Counted from the stretch's first letter, positions 8,398-17,219 are shown. The stretch: 44,302 nt of DNA from Myxococcales bacterium (GCA_024640845.1 JAHEEE010000023.1:5267-49568); one strand, 5' to 3'. Numbers and translations are program-made. The notes: a model not told the origin generated them from the sequence alone.

Positions 8398-10158
8398 ATG
8401 GCGACCGCAGACCCACGCCCCTTCGACGTCGAGTACATCGAGAACCCAAGTCAGTCCGAGCTACGCGAGCTTGCGATGGAACACACCCCGTGTGTCCAGC
8501 GAACCGCAGTCGGCAGCATCAACAAGGTCACGCGCAACAAAGCGCGCATGGCCAAGTTCACGTACATCATCGACACGCAAGATCGATGGAGCCATCAGAT
8601 CATCGATCCGGCGAAGGCCCGTGAGTTGATCGAGCGCCAAGCAAAGTACATCGCCGACAAGGGCAAGCTCATCGCCATCGATGGTTACTCGGGGCTCGGT
8701 GCCGGCGCCTTCGGAACCACATGGCTCTACACCCCAGAGGGCGCGAACATCGCGGGCATGCAACAGATCCTCGCGTTCCCGCGTTCCGCGGTCGAAAGCG
8801 ACGAGGAGCTGAAGCAACCCTTCAAGCCGATCTTCCGCCTGTTCTACACGCCCGACCTCTTCCTCGAAGACATGCCGGGTCGTCAGGCGATCATCGTCGA
8901 CATGGAGAACTGGACGACTTACGTGATGGGTGCCGACTACTTCGGCGAGTCGAAGAAGGGCGTCCTCCGGATGCTCAATCACTACGTCTACAACCGGGGG
9001 GGACTCGTGCTCCACGCCGGCGCGAAGGCCGTCACCACGACCACCGGCGAGAAGGTCACCATGACGATCATGGGCCTCTCCGGGACCGGCAAGACCACGA
9101 CGACCTTCTCCAAGCAGGGCGATGTCACCGAGCCGATTCAAGACGATATGGTGTCGCTCTGGCCGCACGGCGCGCTCACGATCACCGAGAACGGCTGCTT
9201 TGCCAAGACCGATGGGCTTTCACTCGAGACCGAGCCCGTGCTCTACGAGGCAACGATTGGTCCGGACGCTTGGGTCGAGAACGTTTTCCTCGAGGCCGAC
9301 GGCTCCTTCCACTTCACCAAGGGCGCGCTTTCGATCGACGACGTGAAACGCCTTCGGGACATCCTAATCGCGACTGGCGCAAACGAGACGAACGTCGACA
9401 AGTACATCGCGGGCGAGGTCAAGATCGACGACGTCGTCGACAGTCATGGCATCCCGGCCGATGGTTGGGACTTCGTCATGTGGACCCAGAACGGTCGTTC
9501 GATCGTGCCGCTCAGCTCAATCCCAGACGCGGCCGACTTGCACAACATCCCGCAAGTGAAGTCGATGGGCATTCTCAACCGCGACGAAGGCTACGACGCC
9601 GCGACACCAGGTATCATTCGGTTCACCTCGCCCGAGCAGGCCGCCGGCTACTTCATGCTCGGCGAAACCTCGAAGACCAGCGCTGCCGGCAAGGAGCGCG
9701 GCAAGACACGCTCGCCGTTCACGCAGCCCTTCTTCCCCGCCAAGCACGGGCTTCAAGCGAAGCGCTTCGCGGAGCTCGCGGCTACGATGCCCGGCGTGAC
9801 GATGTGGCTGATGAACACGGGCTACATCGGAGGCGAGGCGAACGACGTCAAAGAGGGCAAGGCCCTCAACATCAAGATCCGCCACTCGAGCGCGATGCTG
9901 GAGGCGCTCTTGAGCGAGAAGATCAAGTGGAAGGAGGATCCCGACTTCGGCTACGAGATCGTCGACGTCGACGCTCCGGAGAACGCGGAGCTCGTGGAGC
10001 AGGTGCCGGCCGAGATCCTCGAACCGCGCCGCTTCTACGATGCCCGCGATCGCACTAGTGACTACCAGCAGTGGGTGCACCACATGAAGGAGGGCCGGGC
10101 AGCCTTCCTCAAGCAATTCAACGTGGCGGACACCATCGTTCAGGCGATCGCCGGCTGA
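8398..10158 (+). CDS. pckA: Phosphoenolpyruvate carboxykinase, divergent ATP-type
   Basis: 586 residues. Catalyses oxaloacetate plus nucleotide triphosphate to PEP and CO2, the entry to gluconeogenesis. The phosphate loop is the ATP-type GLSGTGKTT (226-234), unlike the GTP-type loop. Other ATP-PEPCK landmarks are H206 in LVLHAGAK, the metal-binding D249-D250 in PIQDDM, ENGCFAKT, R367 in NGRSIVPLSSIP, and KERGKTRSPFTQ. It is about 50 residues longer than usual: an extra stretch at about 307-362 separates the FHF strand from the NGR motif. The ATG at 8398 follows an ACGGAG Shine-Dalgarno; the open frame reaches further upstream without a start that fits. Own promoter region, shared with kamA. 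Confidence 0.87.
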   Translation: MATADPRPFDVEYIENPSQSELRELAMEHTPCVQRTAVGSINKVTRNKARMAKFTYIIDTQDRWSHQIIDPAKARELIERQAKYIADKGKLIAIDGYSGLGAGAFGTTWLYTPEGANIAGMQQILAFPRSAVESDEELKQPFKPIFRLFYTPDLFLEDMPGRQAIIVDMENWTTYVMGADYFGESKKGVLRMLNHYVYNRGGLVLHAGAKAVTTTTGEKVTMTIMGLSGTGKTTTTFSKQGDVTEPIQDDMVSLWPHGALTITENGCFAKTDGLSLETEPVLYEATIGPDAWVENVFLEADGSFHFTKGALSIDDVKRLRDILIATGANETNVDKYIAGEVKIDDVVDSHGIPADGWDFVMWTQNGRSIVPLSSIPDAADLHNIPQVKSMGILNRDEGYDAATPGIIRFTSPEQAAGYFMLGETSKTSAAGKERGKTRSPFTQPFFPAKHGLQAKRFAELAATMPGVTMWLMNTGYIGGEANDVKEGKALNIKIRHSSAMLEALLSEKIKWKEDPDFGYEIVDVDAPENAELVEQVPAEILEPRRFYDARDRTSDYQQWVHHMKEGRAAFLKQFNVADTIVQAIAG

Positions 10159-10180
10159 GCCGAGCGAGGCTCCGCAGCTT

Positions 10181-10209
10181 TTGCGGGCGCTACCTGGACT
10201 TGTGATAAC
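10181..10209 (+). promoter_or_regulatory. Candidate sigma70-type promoter for the small outer-membrane protein
   Basis: TTGCGG (10181-10186), a 17-base spacer, and GATAAC (10204-10209). The expected transcription start falls at about the ATG (10214), and no Shine-Dalgarno is visible, so the message may be leaderless. The -35 is identical to the one ahead of the methylmalonyl-CoA mutase operon. Read by eye. Confidence 0.45.
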
Positions 10210-10213
10210 ACGC

Positions 10214-10741
10214 ATGGGCGTGAAGCGATTCACGCTCATCGCGCTTTTGGCGCTCTGCGTGGGGGCTGCCGGGCCGAGCTCGGCAAGGGCGTCGGAGACT
10301 GACCTGGTGGCTTTCGACCTCCTGTTTGGCGGCACGACGGCAAAGTTTGGCGGAGATCGGAAGTGGCAGCCGACGCTGTGGCTCGATGGAACGGCCAAAG
10401 TGGCCGGACCTCTTCATTTGGGCGCGTACTTCCAATGGCTCGGCAAGAACTGGCCTCTCGATGATCCCGGGCTCGGTGGGGGCGGCATGATCGCGCTCAG
10501 GCCCAACATCAAGAAGCTGCGCATCACGGGGGCGTTCACGGGCGGTTACCTGAAGGTTCCGCTCCCAGGCCAGTCCGAAGGTGCCGGCACCATCGGTGCG
10601 CTGTTCGGGCTTGGGTACTCGTTTCTGCGTTGGATGGGCTTCGAAGCACGCGGCCGCTGGATGCAGTACTTCCGGATGCCCGACGGCGCGCCCAACCACG
10701 CCTGGAGTATCGAGGCCGGGTTCAGCTTTTTCGTGAAGTAG
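10214..10741 (+). CDS. Small secreted protein, probable outer-membrane beta-barrel
   Basis: 175 residues. The first 27 form a clear signal peptide (K4-R5, then hydrophobic ALLALCVGAAG, cleavage near ARASE). The mature part alternates polar and hydrophobic residues with many glycines and aromatic residues, and ends in a beta-strand finishing FSFFVK, as in small outer-membrane barrels. I do not recognise a named family. The longer open frame from 10181 has no leader-like start, so MGVKRF is chosen. The next gene starts 4 bases after its stop, which suggests one transcript, but the FAD oxidoreductase offers no clue to its role. Confidence 0.7.
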   Translation: MGVKRFTLIALLALCVGAAGPSSARASETDLVAFDLLFGGTTAKFGGDRKWQPTLWLDGTAKVAGPLHLGAYFQWLGKNWPLDDPGLGGGGMIALRPNIKKLRITGAFTGGYLKVPLPGQSEGAGTIGALFGLGYSFLRWMGFEARGRWMQYFRMPDGAPNHAWSIEAGFSFFVK

Positions 10742-10745
10742 GGCC

Positions 10746-12293
10746 ATGGCTACGCCTGTCGACGTTCTCATCGTGGGTGCGGGGCACAACGGCTTGGTTG
10801 CGGCGATCATGCTCGCCCGCGCCGGGCTCCGCGTCCGCGTGCTCGAGTCCTCGAACGCCGTCGGCGGCGCTTGCCGCACCGAGTACCCCTTCGCGAACGC
10901 GCCCAATGTCGGTCAGTCGACTGGCGCCTATCTGCTCGGCTTGATGCCGCCGGAGCTCATGCGGACGCTCGACGTGTCGTTCCCTCTGCTCAGGCGTGAT
11001 CCACACTACTTCTTGCCGACGACCGAAGGTCGGTACCTCTTGATGGGCTCGGACCGGGCGGCCTCCGAGGTGCAGCTCGCGCGCTTCTTCTCGTCGCGGG
11101 ACGCCGAGGCGGATCGTGCGCTTCAAGCGGAGCTCGCCATGTTTCGACAGGACGTCGGCCCCGCCTGGCTGCAGACGCCGCTCTCGATCGAGCACACGGC
11201 GGAGCGCTACGTGCGACCGACTCTGCGAGAGGCGTTCGTCGATTTGTGTCGTGGGTCGGTCGGCGACTACCTCGCGCGATTTGGATTCCAGAGCGAGCTG
11301 CTCGAAGCCATGTATGCCGTCACCGACGGCTTCACCGGCCTTTGCGGCGGCTGGGACACCCCTGGCAGCGGGATGAACTTCCTAGCGCACAACATGTGCC
11401 GCCTTCCGGGCAGTGACGGTACCTGGATGGTCGTCCGTGGTGGCATGGGGACGGTGACCGAGACCTTGGCCGGCGCGGCACGGAAAGCAGGCGCCGAGAT
11501 CCTGCTTCACAATACGGTAACGGCGATCGAGTCCGAAGGCGGTGTCGTGACCGGCGTCGCAACGAATGCGGGTGACGTCCATCGTGCACAGGCCGTGATG
11601 GTCAACGCGGATCCATTTCGCATGGTGTCGATGCTCGGAGATGCGTGCCCGCCAGAGCTTGCGGACCGGGTCGATCGTTATCGGCTTCCGGGGACGAGCA
11701 TCAAGGTCAACTTGTGTCTTCGCGACTTGCCGACGTTCACCTGTTTGCCAGAACGTCGCGGCCAGCACCGAGCGACGATTCACCTACTGCCCGAAGACCG
11801 TCCGCGCGCGGCGCTGCGAGAGGCCTTCGCCCAATGCAAAGCGGGGCACCTGCCCGACCATCCGTCGATCGAGTGGTACATCCATACGACCCTCGACCCG
11901 TCTCTTCGGGACGAACGCGGTCGTCACAGCGCAGCGCTGTTTTGTCAGTGGGTTCCGTACGAACTCGCAAAGAGCTCTTGGCCCGAAGAGGAAGCTCGAT
12001 TTGTCGCGCGACTTCTGGAGATTTGCGACCGCTTCGCGCCGGGCACCTCAGCCTTGGTCGAGGATCTGTTCGTGCTGACACCGCCAAAGATCGAGTCCCA
12101 CTTCGGGATCACGGCGGGTCACATCCACCACGTCGACAACAGCTTTGGCTTCTCTGATCGCGTGCCCTACCGGCTTCCCTTGGCGGGCCTCTATGCCTGC
12201 GGGGCAGGGTGCCATCCCGCGGGCTCCGTGATCGGCGCCGCCGGTCACAACGCCGCCCACGCGCTTCTTTCCGACCTCGCTATTTCTTCTTGA
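10746..12293 (+). CDS. FAD-dependent oxidoreductase, PYROXD2/phytoene-desaturase-like
   Basis: 515 residues. An N-terminal Rossmann motif VLIVGAGHNGLVAAIMLARAG is followed by ESSNAVGGACRTE, the GG doublet of amine-oxidase/CrtI-type flavoproteins. The C-terminus closes the FAD site with LYACGAGCHPAGSVIGAAGHNAA. A middle HIHHVDNSFGF segment and the overall plan fit the PYROXD2 (NAD(P)/FAD oxidoreductase) branch rather than true carotenoid desaturases, and no carotenoid gene is near. Substrate unknown. Follows the small outer-membrane protein by 4 bases. Its end overlaps the convergent TPR gene by 14 bases. Confidence 0.82.
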   Translation: MATPVDVLIVGAGHNGLVAAIMLARAGLRVRVLESSNAVGGACRTEYPFANAPNVGQSTGAYLLGLMPPELMRTLDVSFPLLRRDPHYFLPTTEGRYLLMGSDRAASEVQLARFFSSRDAEADRALQAELAMFRQDVGPAWLQTPLSIEHTAERYVRPTLREAFVDLCRGSVGDYLARFGFQSELLEAMYAVTDGFTGLCGGWDTPGSGMNFLAHNMCRLPGSDGTWMVVRGGMGTVTETLAGAARKAGAEILLHNTVTAIESEGGVVTGVATNAGDVHRAQAVMVNADPFRMVSMLGDACPPELADRVDRYRLPGTSIKVNLCLRDLPTFTCLPERRGQHRATIHLLPEDRPRAALREAFAQCKAGHLPDHPSIEWYIHTTLDPSLRDERGRHSAALFCQWVPYELAKSSWPEEEARFVARLLEICDRFAPGTSALVEDLFVLTPPKIESHFGITAGHIHHVDNSFGFSDRVPYRLPLAGLYACGAGCHPAGSVIGAAGHNAAHALLSDLAISS

Positions 12294-13122
12294 GGTTGGC
12301 CAGCGCGCGCTCCGCGCGCTCCGCCGCAGTGGGGTCGCTCTTCTTCACCGCGCGGATGTAGGCTTCGAACGTGTCGATGGCCCTCTCGGTGTCGCCCGTT
12401 TTCTCGTAGCAAGACGCGAGGTCGAACAAGAGGTCCGGTGGACCGCCCTCTCCAAGCTCGATCGCTTTGACGTAGATCGGTATCGCTTCCTTGTATCGTG
12501 CTGCCCCGCGATAGGCGATCGCGAGATTGCGCGCGGAGGCGGGGTCGTATGGATCTGCGTCAACAGCGCGCTCGTGAGCCTCGATCGCTTGGTCGTAGCG
12601 CCGGGCTTTTCGGAGTGCGACACCGAGATTGTTCAGAAGCTGAGGATCGTTCGGGTGCGCCTTCAGGGCCTTCTCGTAGACCGCGATCGCTGCGTCGTTG
12701 TGGTTTAACCTGCGGTAGGCGACACCGAGATTGAGCCAATGGTTCTTGTGCTCTGGCTCGAGCTCGGTCGCCTTGCGAAGATACGTGATCGCCTGTTTGG
12801 GACGGTCGAGCCGCAGGAGCACGGCCCCAGCCAAGCCATACGCGCGCCCATTCTTGGGCTCCAGCTGGATGCCTCGATCGAACGCCCTGAGGGCGGCTTC
12901 ATAGCGCTCTAGTCTTCGAAGGATCGTACCCCGTGTCACGTGGCCTTGCGCGTAAGTCGGCCTCGCTGCGATGGCGGCGTCGATTTCGGCGAGGGCCTCT
13001 TCGTATCGACCCTCGTCGCGAAGCGTCTTCGCGAGCTGATAGTGCGCGTCCGCCTCGTCTGCCAACGCGCCAAGCGCTGTAAGCCACAGCGCGCACCCCA
13101 AGACCACCCCGATCGACCGCAC
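12280..13122 (-). CDS. Exported TPR-repeat protein
   Basis: 280 residues. A signal peptide (about 1-21, cleaved near ALA-DEAD) is followed by seven tetratricopeptide repeats with the usual 34-residue spacing (for example AHYQLAKTLRDEGRYEEAL, then NHWLNLGVAYRRLNHNDAA and PQLLNNLGVALRKARRYDQA). It probably acts as a periplasmic protein-protein scaffold. The start is GTG; no Shine-Dalgarno is obvious. It lies 15 bases downstream of the M50 protease gene on the same strand, so the two are likely co-expressed, and the TPR protein could be a partner or adaptor, though the sequence does not show this. Confidence 0.82.
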   Translation of the reverse strand: MRSIGVVLGCALWLTALGALADEADAHYQLAKTLRDEGRYEEALAEIDAAIAARPTYAQGHVTRGTILRRLERYEAALRAFDRGIQLEPKNGRAYGLAGAVLLRLDRPKQAITYLRKATELEPEHKNHWLNLGVAYRRLNHNDAAIAVYEKALKAHPNDPQLLNNLGVALRKARRYDQAIEAHERAVDADPYDPASARNLAIAYRGAARYKEAIPIYVKAIELGEGGPPDLLFDLASCYEKTGDTERAIDTFEAYIRAVKKSDPTAAERAERALANLKKK

Positions 13123-13137
13123 CCACGCAGTGTATCG

Positions 13138-13830
13138 CTAGATGCCTTGATAGAGAAGCCCGATCGCCGCAGTGAACACGGGAGGCATCACCTGCGCGAA
13201 GACCACGAACGCCACGACCAGTCCGAGCAGAGAGCCTCCACCGGAAAACAGTCCGAACCACCTATCTCGCAGGCGGTCGTTGAGGAAGAGGGGCACGATC
13301 GCGTACCCGTCGAGCGGGGGCAGCGGGATGAGATTGAAGCTTCCGAGGATCACGTTGATGGAAAACAAGACGCTCAGGAACAGCGCCAAGCCCCGCGCGA
13401 CGCCCTCGGGCGCGACGACCAGCGTGTCCAGGGAAATCCCGCCTGCTGGAAGATCGAAGTGGCCCGCGGCGATGCCGATGCGGATCGCGATGGCCGCGAG
13501 GATGGCCAGAGTGAAATTGGCAGCTGGGCCGGCCGCCGCCATGGCGGCTGCGCGCTTTGGGAACCGATTGGCCCAGGTTGGGTCGTAGGGCGCGCTCGCC
13601 CAACCGATCATCCAACCGCCGCCCTGCAAAAAGAATGACACGATCGGGACGACGAGCGTGCCAAAGGGCTCGCGTTTGATGTGTGGCATCGGATCGAGCG
13701 TTACTTGAGCGCCAGCCGTCGAATCGCCTCCGAGCCGCCCTGCGAGCGCGTGCGCCGCCTCGTGGCAGGTCAGTGACAGCAGGAACGCCGCGAGCCAAAG
13801 GGGCAGTGTGGCCAATAGGTCAGCGTTCAT
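13138..13830 (-). CDS. Site-2 protease family (M50) membrane metalloprotease
   Basis: 230 residues, five to six hydrophobic helices. The zinc motif is H23-E24-A-A-H27 in TCHEAAHALAGRLGGD within the first helix, and the third ligand motif is in FNLIPLPPLDGYAIV, the NxxPxPPLDG box of small S2P proteins. PDZ and CBS domains are absent, which gives the compact form common in bacteria. Such enzymes cut transmembrane segments, often anti-sigma factors or signal-peptide remnants; the target here is unknown. First gene of a pair with the TPR protein; divergent from the HAD gene with 50 bases between starts. Confidence 0.87.
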   Translation of the reverse strand: MNADLLATLPLWLAAFLLSLTCHEAAHALAGRLGGDSTAGAQVTLDPMPHIKREPFGTLVVPIVSFFLQGGGWMIGWASAPYDPTWANRFPKRAAAMAAAGPAANFTLAILAAIAIRIGIAAGHFDLPAGGISLDTLVVAPEGVARGLALFLSVLFSINVILGSFNLIPLPPLDGYAIVPLFLNDRLRDRWFGLFSGGGSLLGLVVAFVVFAQVMPPVFTAAIGLLYQGI

Positions 13831-13880
13831 CGTCGGGCCGGAGCCTACTACGAAACGCCTCGCCTGCTACATTCGGCCCG

Positions 13881-14564
13881 GTGGGCTTCACGATCGCCTT
13901 GTTCGACATCGACGGGACGCTTCTTCGGGCCGGTGGCGCCGGCCGCCGTGCGCTGGATTTGGCACTCGTAGAGGTCCTCGGCGGGCGGGACGACGTGAGC
14001 TTCGAGAGCGTTGAATTCGCCGGCCGGACAGACCCGTGGATCGTCGCCGAGGGGCTGGCGAAACACGGCGTGGAGGCAGATGTTGGGCTGATCGAGGAGG
14101 TGCTACGTCGATACCTAGCGCACCTGCCCGCGCAGCTCGAGCTGGCGTCTGCCTTCGAGGTGCTGCCCGGCGCAATGGAGCTTCTTACGGGCTTGGTCGC
14201 GCGCGACGACCTCGCGCTCGGTCTCGGCACCGGAAACACCGAGCCCGCGGCGTATGCGAAGCTCGCGCGCGGAGGGCTCGATTCGTTCTTCTCTTTTGGT
14301 GGCTTCGGTTCCGATCATCCAGAGCGCGCGGAGCTTCTTCGCGTGGGTCTTCATCGAGGTCTCCAACAGGCCGCCAACGGCCGCGAGGCGAGGGCGGTCG
14401 TCATCGGAGACACCCCACACGACGTTCGCGCCGCCAGGGCGATCGGGGCTGACTGCATCGCGGTGAGCACCGGCGGGTACGACGCCAAGGCCCTCGAGGC
14501 TGCAGGCGCGCAGCTCGTCGTCTCCGACCTGAGGGCGCCGGAAGTCCTTCGAGTGTTCGGCTAG
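13881..14564 (+). CDS. HAD-superfamily hydrolase (phosphoglycolate-phosphatase-like)
   Basis: 227 residues. Motif I is FDIDGTLL with nucleophile D9 and acid D11; a helical cap follows (about 15-85); motif II is GLGTGNT; motif IV is VIGDTPHDVRAARAIGADC. This is the pattern of the beta-phosphoglucomutase/phosphoglycolate phosphatase group. The substrate cannot be read from sequence. The GTG at 13881 is chosen because it puts the first catalytic aspartate at residue 9, as is normal; the longer frame upstream is a shadow of the M50 gene. Its stop shares the TAG/CTA bases with the convergent ArsC-like gene. Confidence 0.85.
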   Translation: MGFTIALFDIDGTLLRAGGAGRRALDLALVEVLGGRDDVSFESVEFAGRTDPWIVAEGLAKHGVEADVGLIEEVLRRYLAHLPAQLELASAFEVLPGAMELLTGLVARDDLALGLGTGNTEPAAYAKLARGGLDSFFSFGGFGSDHPERAELLRVGLHRGLQQAANGREARAVVIGDTPHDVRAARAIGADCIAVSTGGYDAKALEAAGAQLVVSDLRAPEVLRVFG

Positions 14565-14914
14565 CCGAGCAAGGTCAGCACGTTTTCCGGCGGCCGGCCG
14601 ATCGCGGCCCGACCTCCTGAGAATGCGACCGGCCGCTCGATCAAAATCGGGTGGGTCGCCATCGCCTCGACGAGCTCGGCTTCGGTGAGTGCCTCGTCAT
14701 CGAGTCCCAACTCCCGGTAAAGGGCTTCCTTTTTTCGCATGAGCTGGCGCGGCGTCATCCCGAGCTCAGCTAGGGCATGGGTCAGCTCGGCCTCGGAGGG
14801 CGGCGTCTTCAGGTACTCGACGATCCTCGGCTCCACACCCCGGTCTCGCAGGAGCTGAAGGGCCTGCCGCGACTTGCTGCACCGGGGGTTGTGCCAAACG
14901 GTCACATTCGACAT
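14561..14914 (-). CDS. arsC: ArsC-family (glutaredoxin-dependent arsenate reductase-like) protein
   Basis: 117 residues, thioredoxin fold. The catalytic cysteine is C12 in HNPRCSKSR, the signature of the ArsC/Spx/YffB group; EYLKTPP and the C-terminal RPVAFSGGRAAIGRPPENVL are characteristic of glutaredoxin-type arsenate reductases and carry the conserved arginines. The start is decided by GGAGGT seven bases before the ATG at 14914; a longer TTG form would overlap this site. No arsenite pump or ArsR is nearby, so it may have a general redox role or be a YfgD-type homologue rather than part of an ars operon. Confidence 0.83.
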   Translation of the reverse strand: MSNVTVWHNPRCSKSRQALQLLRDRGVEPRIVEYLKTPPSEAELTHALAELGMTPRQLMRKKEALYRELGLDDEALTEAELVEAMATHPILIERPVAFSGGRAAIGRPPENVLTLLG

Positions 14915-15017
14915 CACGCTGACCTCCAAATCGCCCTCGAATTACAGAAAAATACGGCGAAAGTCGACGAAAGATGCCATAGGCGACTAAGATTTAGGAC
15001 GATTCGGGGGGATCGCG

Positions 15018-15476
15018 TTGGGGAAGATGTATCGCTTAGTTTCGACCACGGCAGGCCTCTGCGTCGCCGCGGCCATGTTGACGGCTTGTCAGGGGAGCCT
15101 TTCCAATCCGGACGAGTTCGGAGATGGTGGCTTCGAGATCAAGGACGCCGAGACGATCCTCGCGGAAAGTTGCGGGACGACCGGCTGTCACGACTCCACG
15201 AGCCAGGCTCAAGAAGGCCTCGACCTCGTCTCGCCGAACGTCGAGAGCCGCGTGGTGGACGTGAACGCCGTTGGCGACGGATGCACCGATCAAATTCTGG
15301 TCGTCGCGGGCGATCCCGATAGCAGCTATCTGATCAACAAGATCTCGAACACGCCAGGCATTTGCGGAACGCAGATGCCGGTTGTCGGTGTATTACCGGA
15401 CAACGAGGTCGAAGTGCTTCGGCAGTGGATCGTCGATTTGGGAAGTTCCTTCGGAGGAACAGCGGACGGGGGGTAG
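15018..15476 (+). CDS. Lipoprotein with a CX4CH cytochrome-like motif
   Basis: 152 residues. A signal peptide ends in a lipobox (MLTAC), so the mature protein should be lipid-anchored. Near residue 52 it has CGTTGCHDS, a C-x4-C-H motif. The pattern LDLVSP, then GDPDSSYLINKI, then QMPVVG and LRQWIVDLG is that of small cytochrome-c-like or cytochrome-associated domains common in myxobacteria, where heme binding is often presumed but rarely shown. Other cysteines (C89, C115 region) may form a disulfide. The start is TTG or the ATG three codons on (15027); a run of six G lies upstream. The beta-barrel gene begins 3 bases after its stop. Confidence 0.75.
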   Translation: MGKMYRLVSTTAGLCVAAAMLTACQGSLSNPDEFGDGGFEIKDAETILAESCGTTGCHDSTSQAQEGLDLVSPNVESRVVDVNAVGDGCTDQILVVAGDPDSSYLINKISNTPGICGTQMPVVGVLPDNEVEVLRQWIVDLGSSFGGTADGG

Positions 15477-15479
15477 TCG

Positions 15480-17219
15480 ATGCGGTGCTTGCGCGTGTTC
15501 GCGCTCATAGTGTTGTGTGGCGCGTCATGGTCGAGCGGAACGGCATCGGCCGACGATGGGGCTGCCGCGCTCCTGCCTTTCCAAGGTACGCAGGCCGCCA
15601 AACTTCGGCAAAGCGTGCAAAAAGGCCTTCGGACGCAGGACGTCTCGCTCGTGCCGCTCAAGCAAGTCAGCGCGGTCACGAAGAAGACCAAGGGCTACGC
15701 GAAACAAGCGAGCAAGCTCGATGCGAGCGTGCTCGTGAAGACGCGCGTGCGTAGAGCTGAAGGGCGTTGGATTGCCGACACCGAAGTCCGCAACGCGAAG
15801 GGCGCGCGCGTAGAGAAACTTCGCACCACTTCCTCTAGCCTCGCCCGTCTCTCGAACCGGCTCGTGGCGGCCCTGATGAAGACCGGCTTGATGCCGACCG
15901 CGACGGCCGCTGGCGCTGCCACCGTCGCCACGGAGCAGGAGCCCGCCCCGCCCGAGCAGCCGCGCTTGGTGGTGCGACCGTTCAAGGGCACGCAGGCGGC
16001 CAAAGTTCGGGGCGCCGCCGTGCGCGGGCTCAGCCAGGAGCCGATCGAACTCTATCCGAATGCAAAATTCGCGGATAAAGCCAAGAGCCTTGGGGCGGAC
16101 CTGGACTCGAATGGCGGTCACGTGGCCCCGGCGGTTGCGCTTGCGGTGAGCGGTCTCTTCGAAGGCGATGTGCTTCGCGAGGACGGCGTGTGGTCGGCGT
16201 ATGTTCGCCTGGTCGACGGCCGGAGCGCCTCCGTGGTGAACCAGCACTACTACGACGCCAGCTCGTTGAGCGGCTTGATGAAGAAGGTGCGCGGCAACGT
16301 CGGCCCCGACTTCCGCGGGGACATTCGGAATCTCGGGGTCGTTGCGCCCGGGGCCGTCGCGGTTGCGCCTGCTGCAGCGACGATCGCCGCGCCCATCGAG
16401 GAGGAGCCGAAAAAGGAGCCGGCTGCTGAAGAGAGCAAGGCGAAGCGGAAGAAGAAGGGCGATGGCCCCGCGGCGGTCGACATCGAGGCGGACTTCAGAA
16501 TCGTGCGTCGTACCTTGCGATACAACGACGACATCTACGACGAGTTGCGAGACTATACCCTCAAAGCCGGCCCTGGGGTGGCGCTCAAGTTTCAATACTT
16601 CCCGGGCGCGCACTTCACCGATGGCGTTGGGGCGCAGTTCGGTATCGACTTCGAGTGGGAGCGCGTGATCGACTTCGAGTCCACGAATGCCGATGGTCAA
16701 TCGTTTCCAACACAAGCCCAGCAGTTTCTAATCGGCCTGCGTTGGCGATACCCGACCGGGCGGTGGGAACCGTTCGTCGTCGCCGATTACGGCGTTCAGA
16801 AATTCGAGTTCGGCGTTTCCGGACCCGCAATACCGGGCGAGGACAACACCGCCGGCGTGCCAGGTGTGCGATACAAGTTCGTTCGAATCGGTGCAGGGTT
16901 TCGCGTCGCGCTGGGCAAGAACGAAACCTACATCATCGGGGCGAACATCGCGTTTCGCGGGGTCTTCAGCGTGGGTGGCATCGGCACCTACGCTTGGTTT
17001 CCGGAGGCCACGGCCAACGGCATGGATGCGGGGCTGGTCTTCGGGTTCGCCCTCCCGCTCGGTTTCGAGATTCGCATCGGCGGGGACTACCGTCGCTACG
17101 GGTTCGACTTGAATCCGGTGCCGCCGGACCCCCCGGACGTGCCGCCCCCCCCGTACGTGGCCGGTGGGGCGCTCGACCAGTACTTGGCTGGCACGATCGG
17201 CGTCGCCTGGAGGCGATAG
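15480..17219 (+). CDS. Outer-membrane beta-barrel protein with duplicated N-terminal domain
   Basis: 579 residues. Signal peptide 1-24 (TASA-DD). Two related domains follow: LLPFQGTQAAKLRQSVQKGL at 31-50 and VRPFKGTQAAKVRGAAVRGL at about 163-182, each opening a beta-alpha unit of roughly 110 residues that looks like the surface-lipoprotein/FlgO- or TolB-type alpha-beta domains. A Pro/Glu/Lys-rich linker (about 300-330, PIEEEPKKEPAAEE) leads to a C-terminal barrel of about 240 residues with alternating aromatic strands and a last strand ending VAWRR. The loop PVPPDPPDVPPPP at about 543-556 is proline-rich. I know no named family. Likely in one operon with the CX4CH lipoprotein. Confidence 0.75.
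   Translation: MRCLRVFALIVLCGASWSSGTASADDGAAALLPFQGTQAAKLRQSVQKGLRTQDVSLVPLKQVSAVTKKTKGYAKQASKLDASVLVKTRVRRAEGRWIADTEVRNAKGARVEKLRTTSSSLARLSNRLVAALMKTGLMPTATAAGAATVATEQEPAPPEQPRLVVRPFKGTQAAKVRGAAVRGLSQEPIELYPNAKFADKAKSLGADLDSNGGHVAPAVALAVSGLFEGDVLREDGVWSAYVRLVDGRSASVVNQHYYDASSLSGLMKKVRGNVGPDFRGDIRNLGVVAPGAVAVAPAAATIAAPIEEEPKKEPAAEESKAKRKKKGDGPAAVDIEADFRIVRRTLRYNDDIYDELRDYTLKAGPGVALKFQYFPGAHFTDGVGAQFGIDFEWERVIDFESTNADGQSFPTQAQQFLIGLRWRYPTGRWEPFVVADYGVQKFEFGVSGPAIPGEDNTAGVPGVRYKFVRIGAGFRVALGKNETYIIGANIAFRGVFSVGGIGTYAWFPEATANGMDAGLVFGFALPLGFEIRIGGDYRRYGFDLNPVPPDPPDVPPPPYVAGGALDQYLAGTIGVAWRR

Noticed and set aside
10746-12293. Phytoene desaturase (CrtI) for carotenoid synthesis
   Set aside because: Motifs fit the PYROXD2 branch better, and no crtB or other carotenoid gene is nearby.
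14561-14914. An arsenic-resistance operon around the ArsC-like gene
   Set aside because: Neighbours are a HAD phosphatase and a lipoprotein; no arsB/acr3 or arsR is present.
15160-15195. A standard c-type heme motif CxxCH in the small lipoprotein
   Set aside because: The spacing is C-x4-C-H, not C-x2-C-H, so a usual c-type heme site was not claimed; it is reported as CX4CH.
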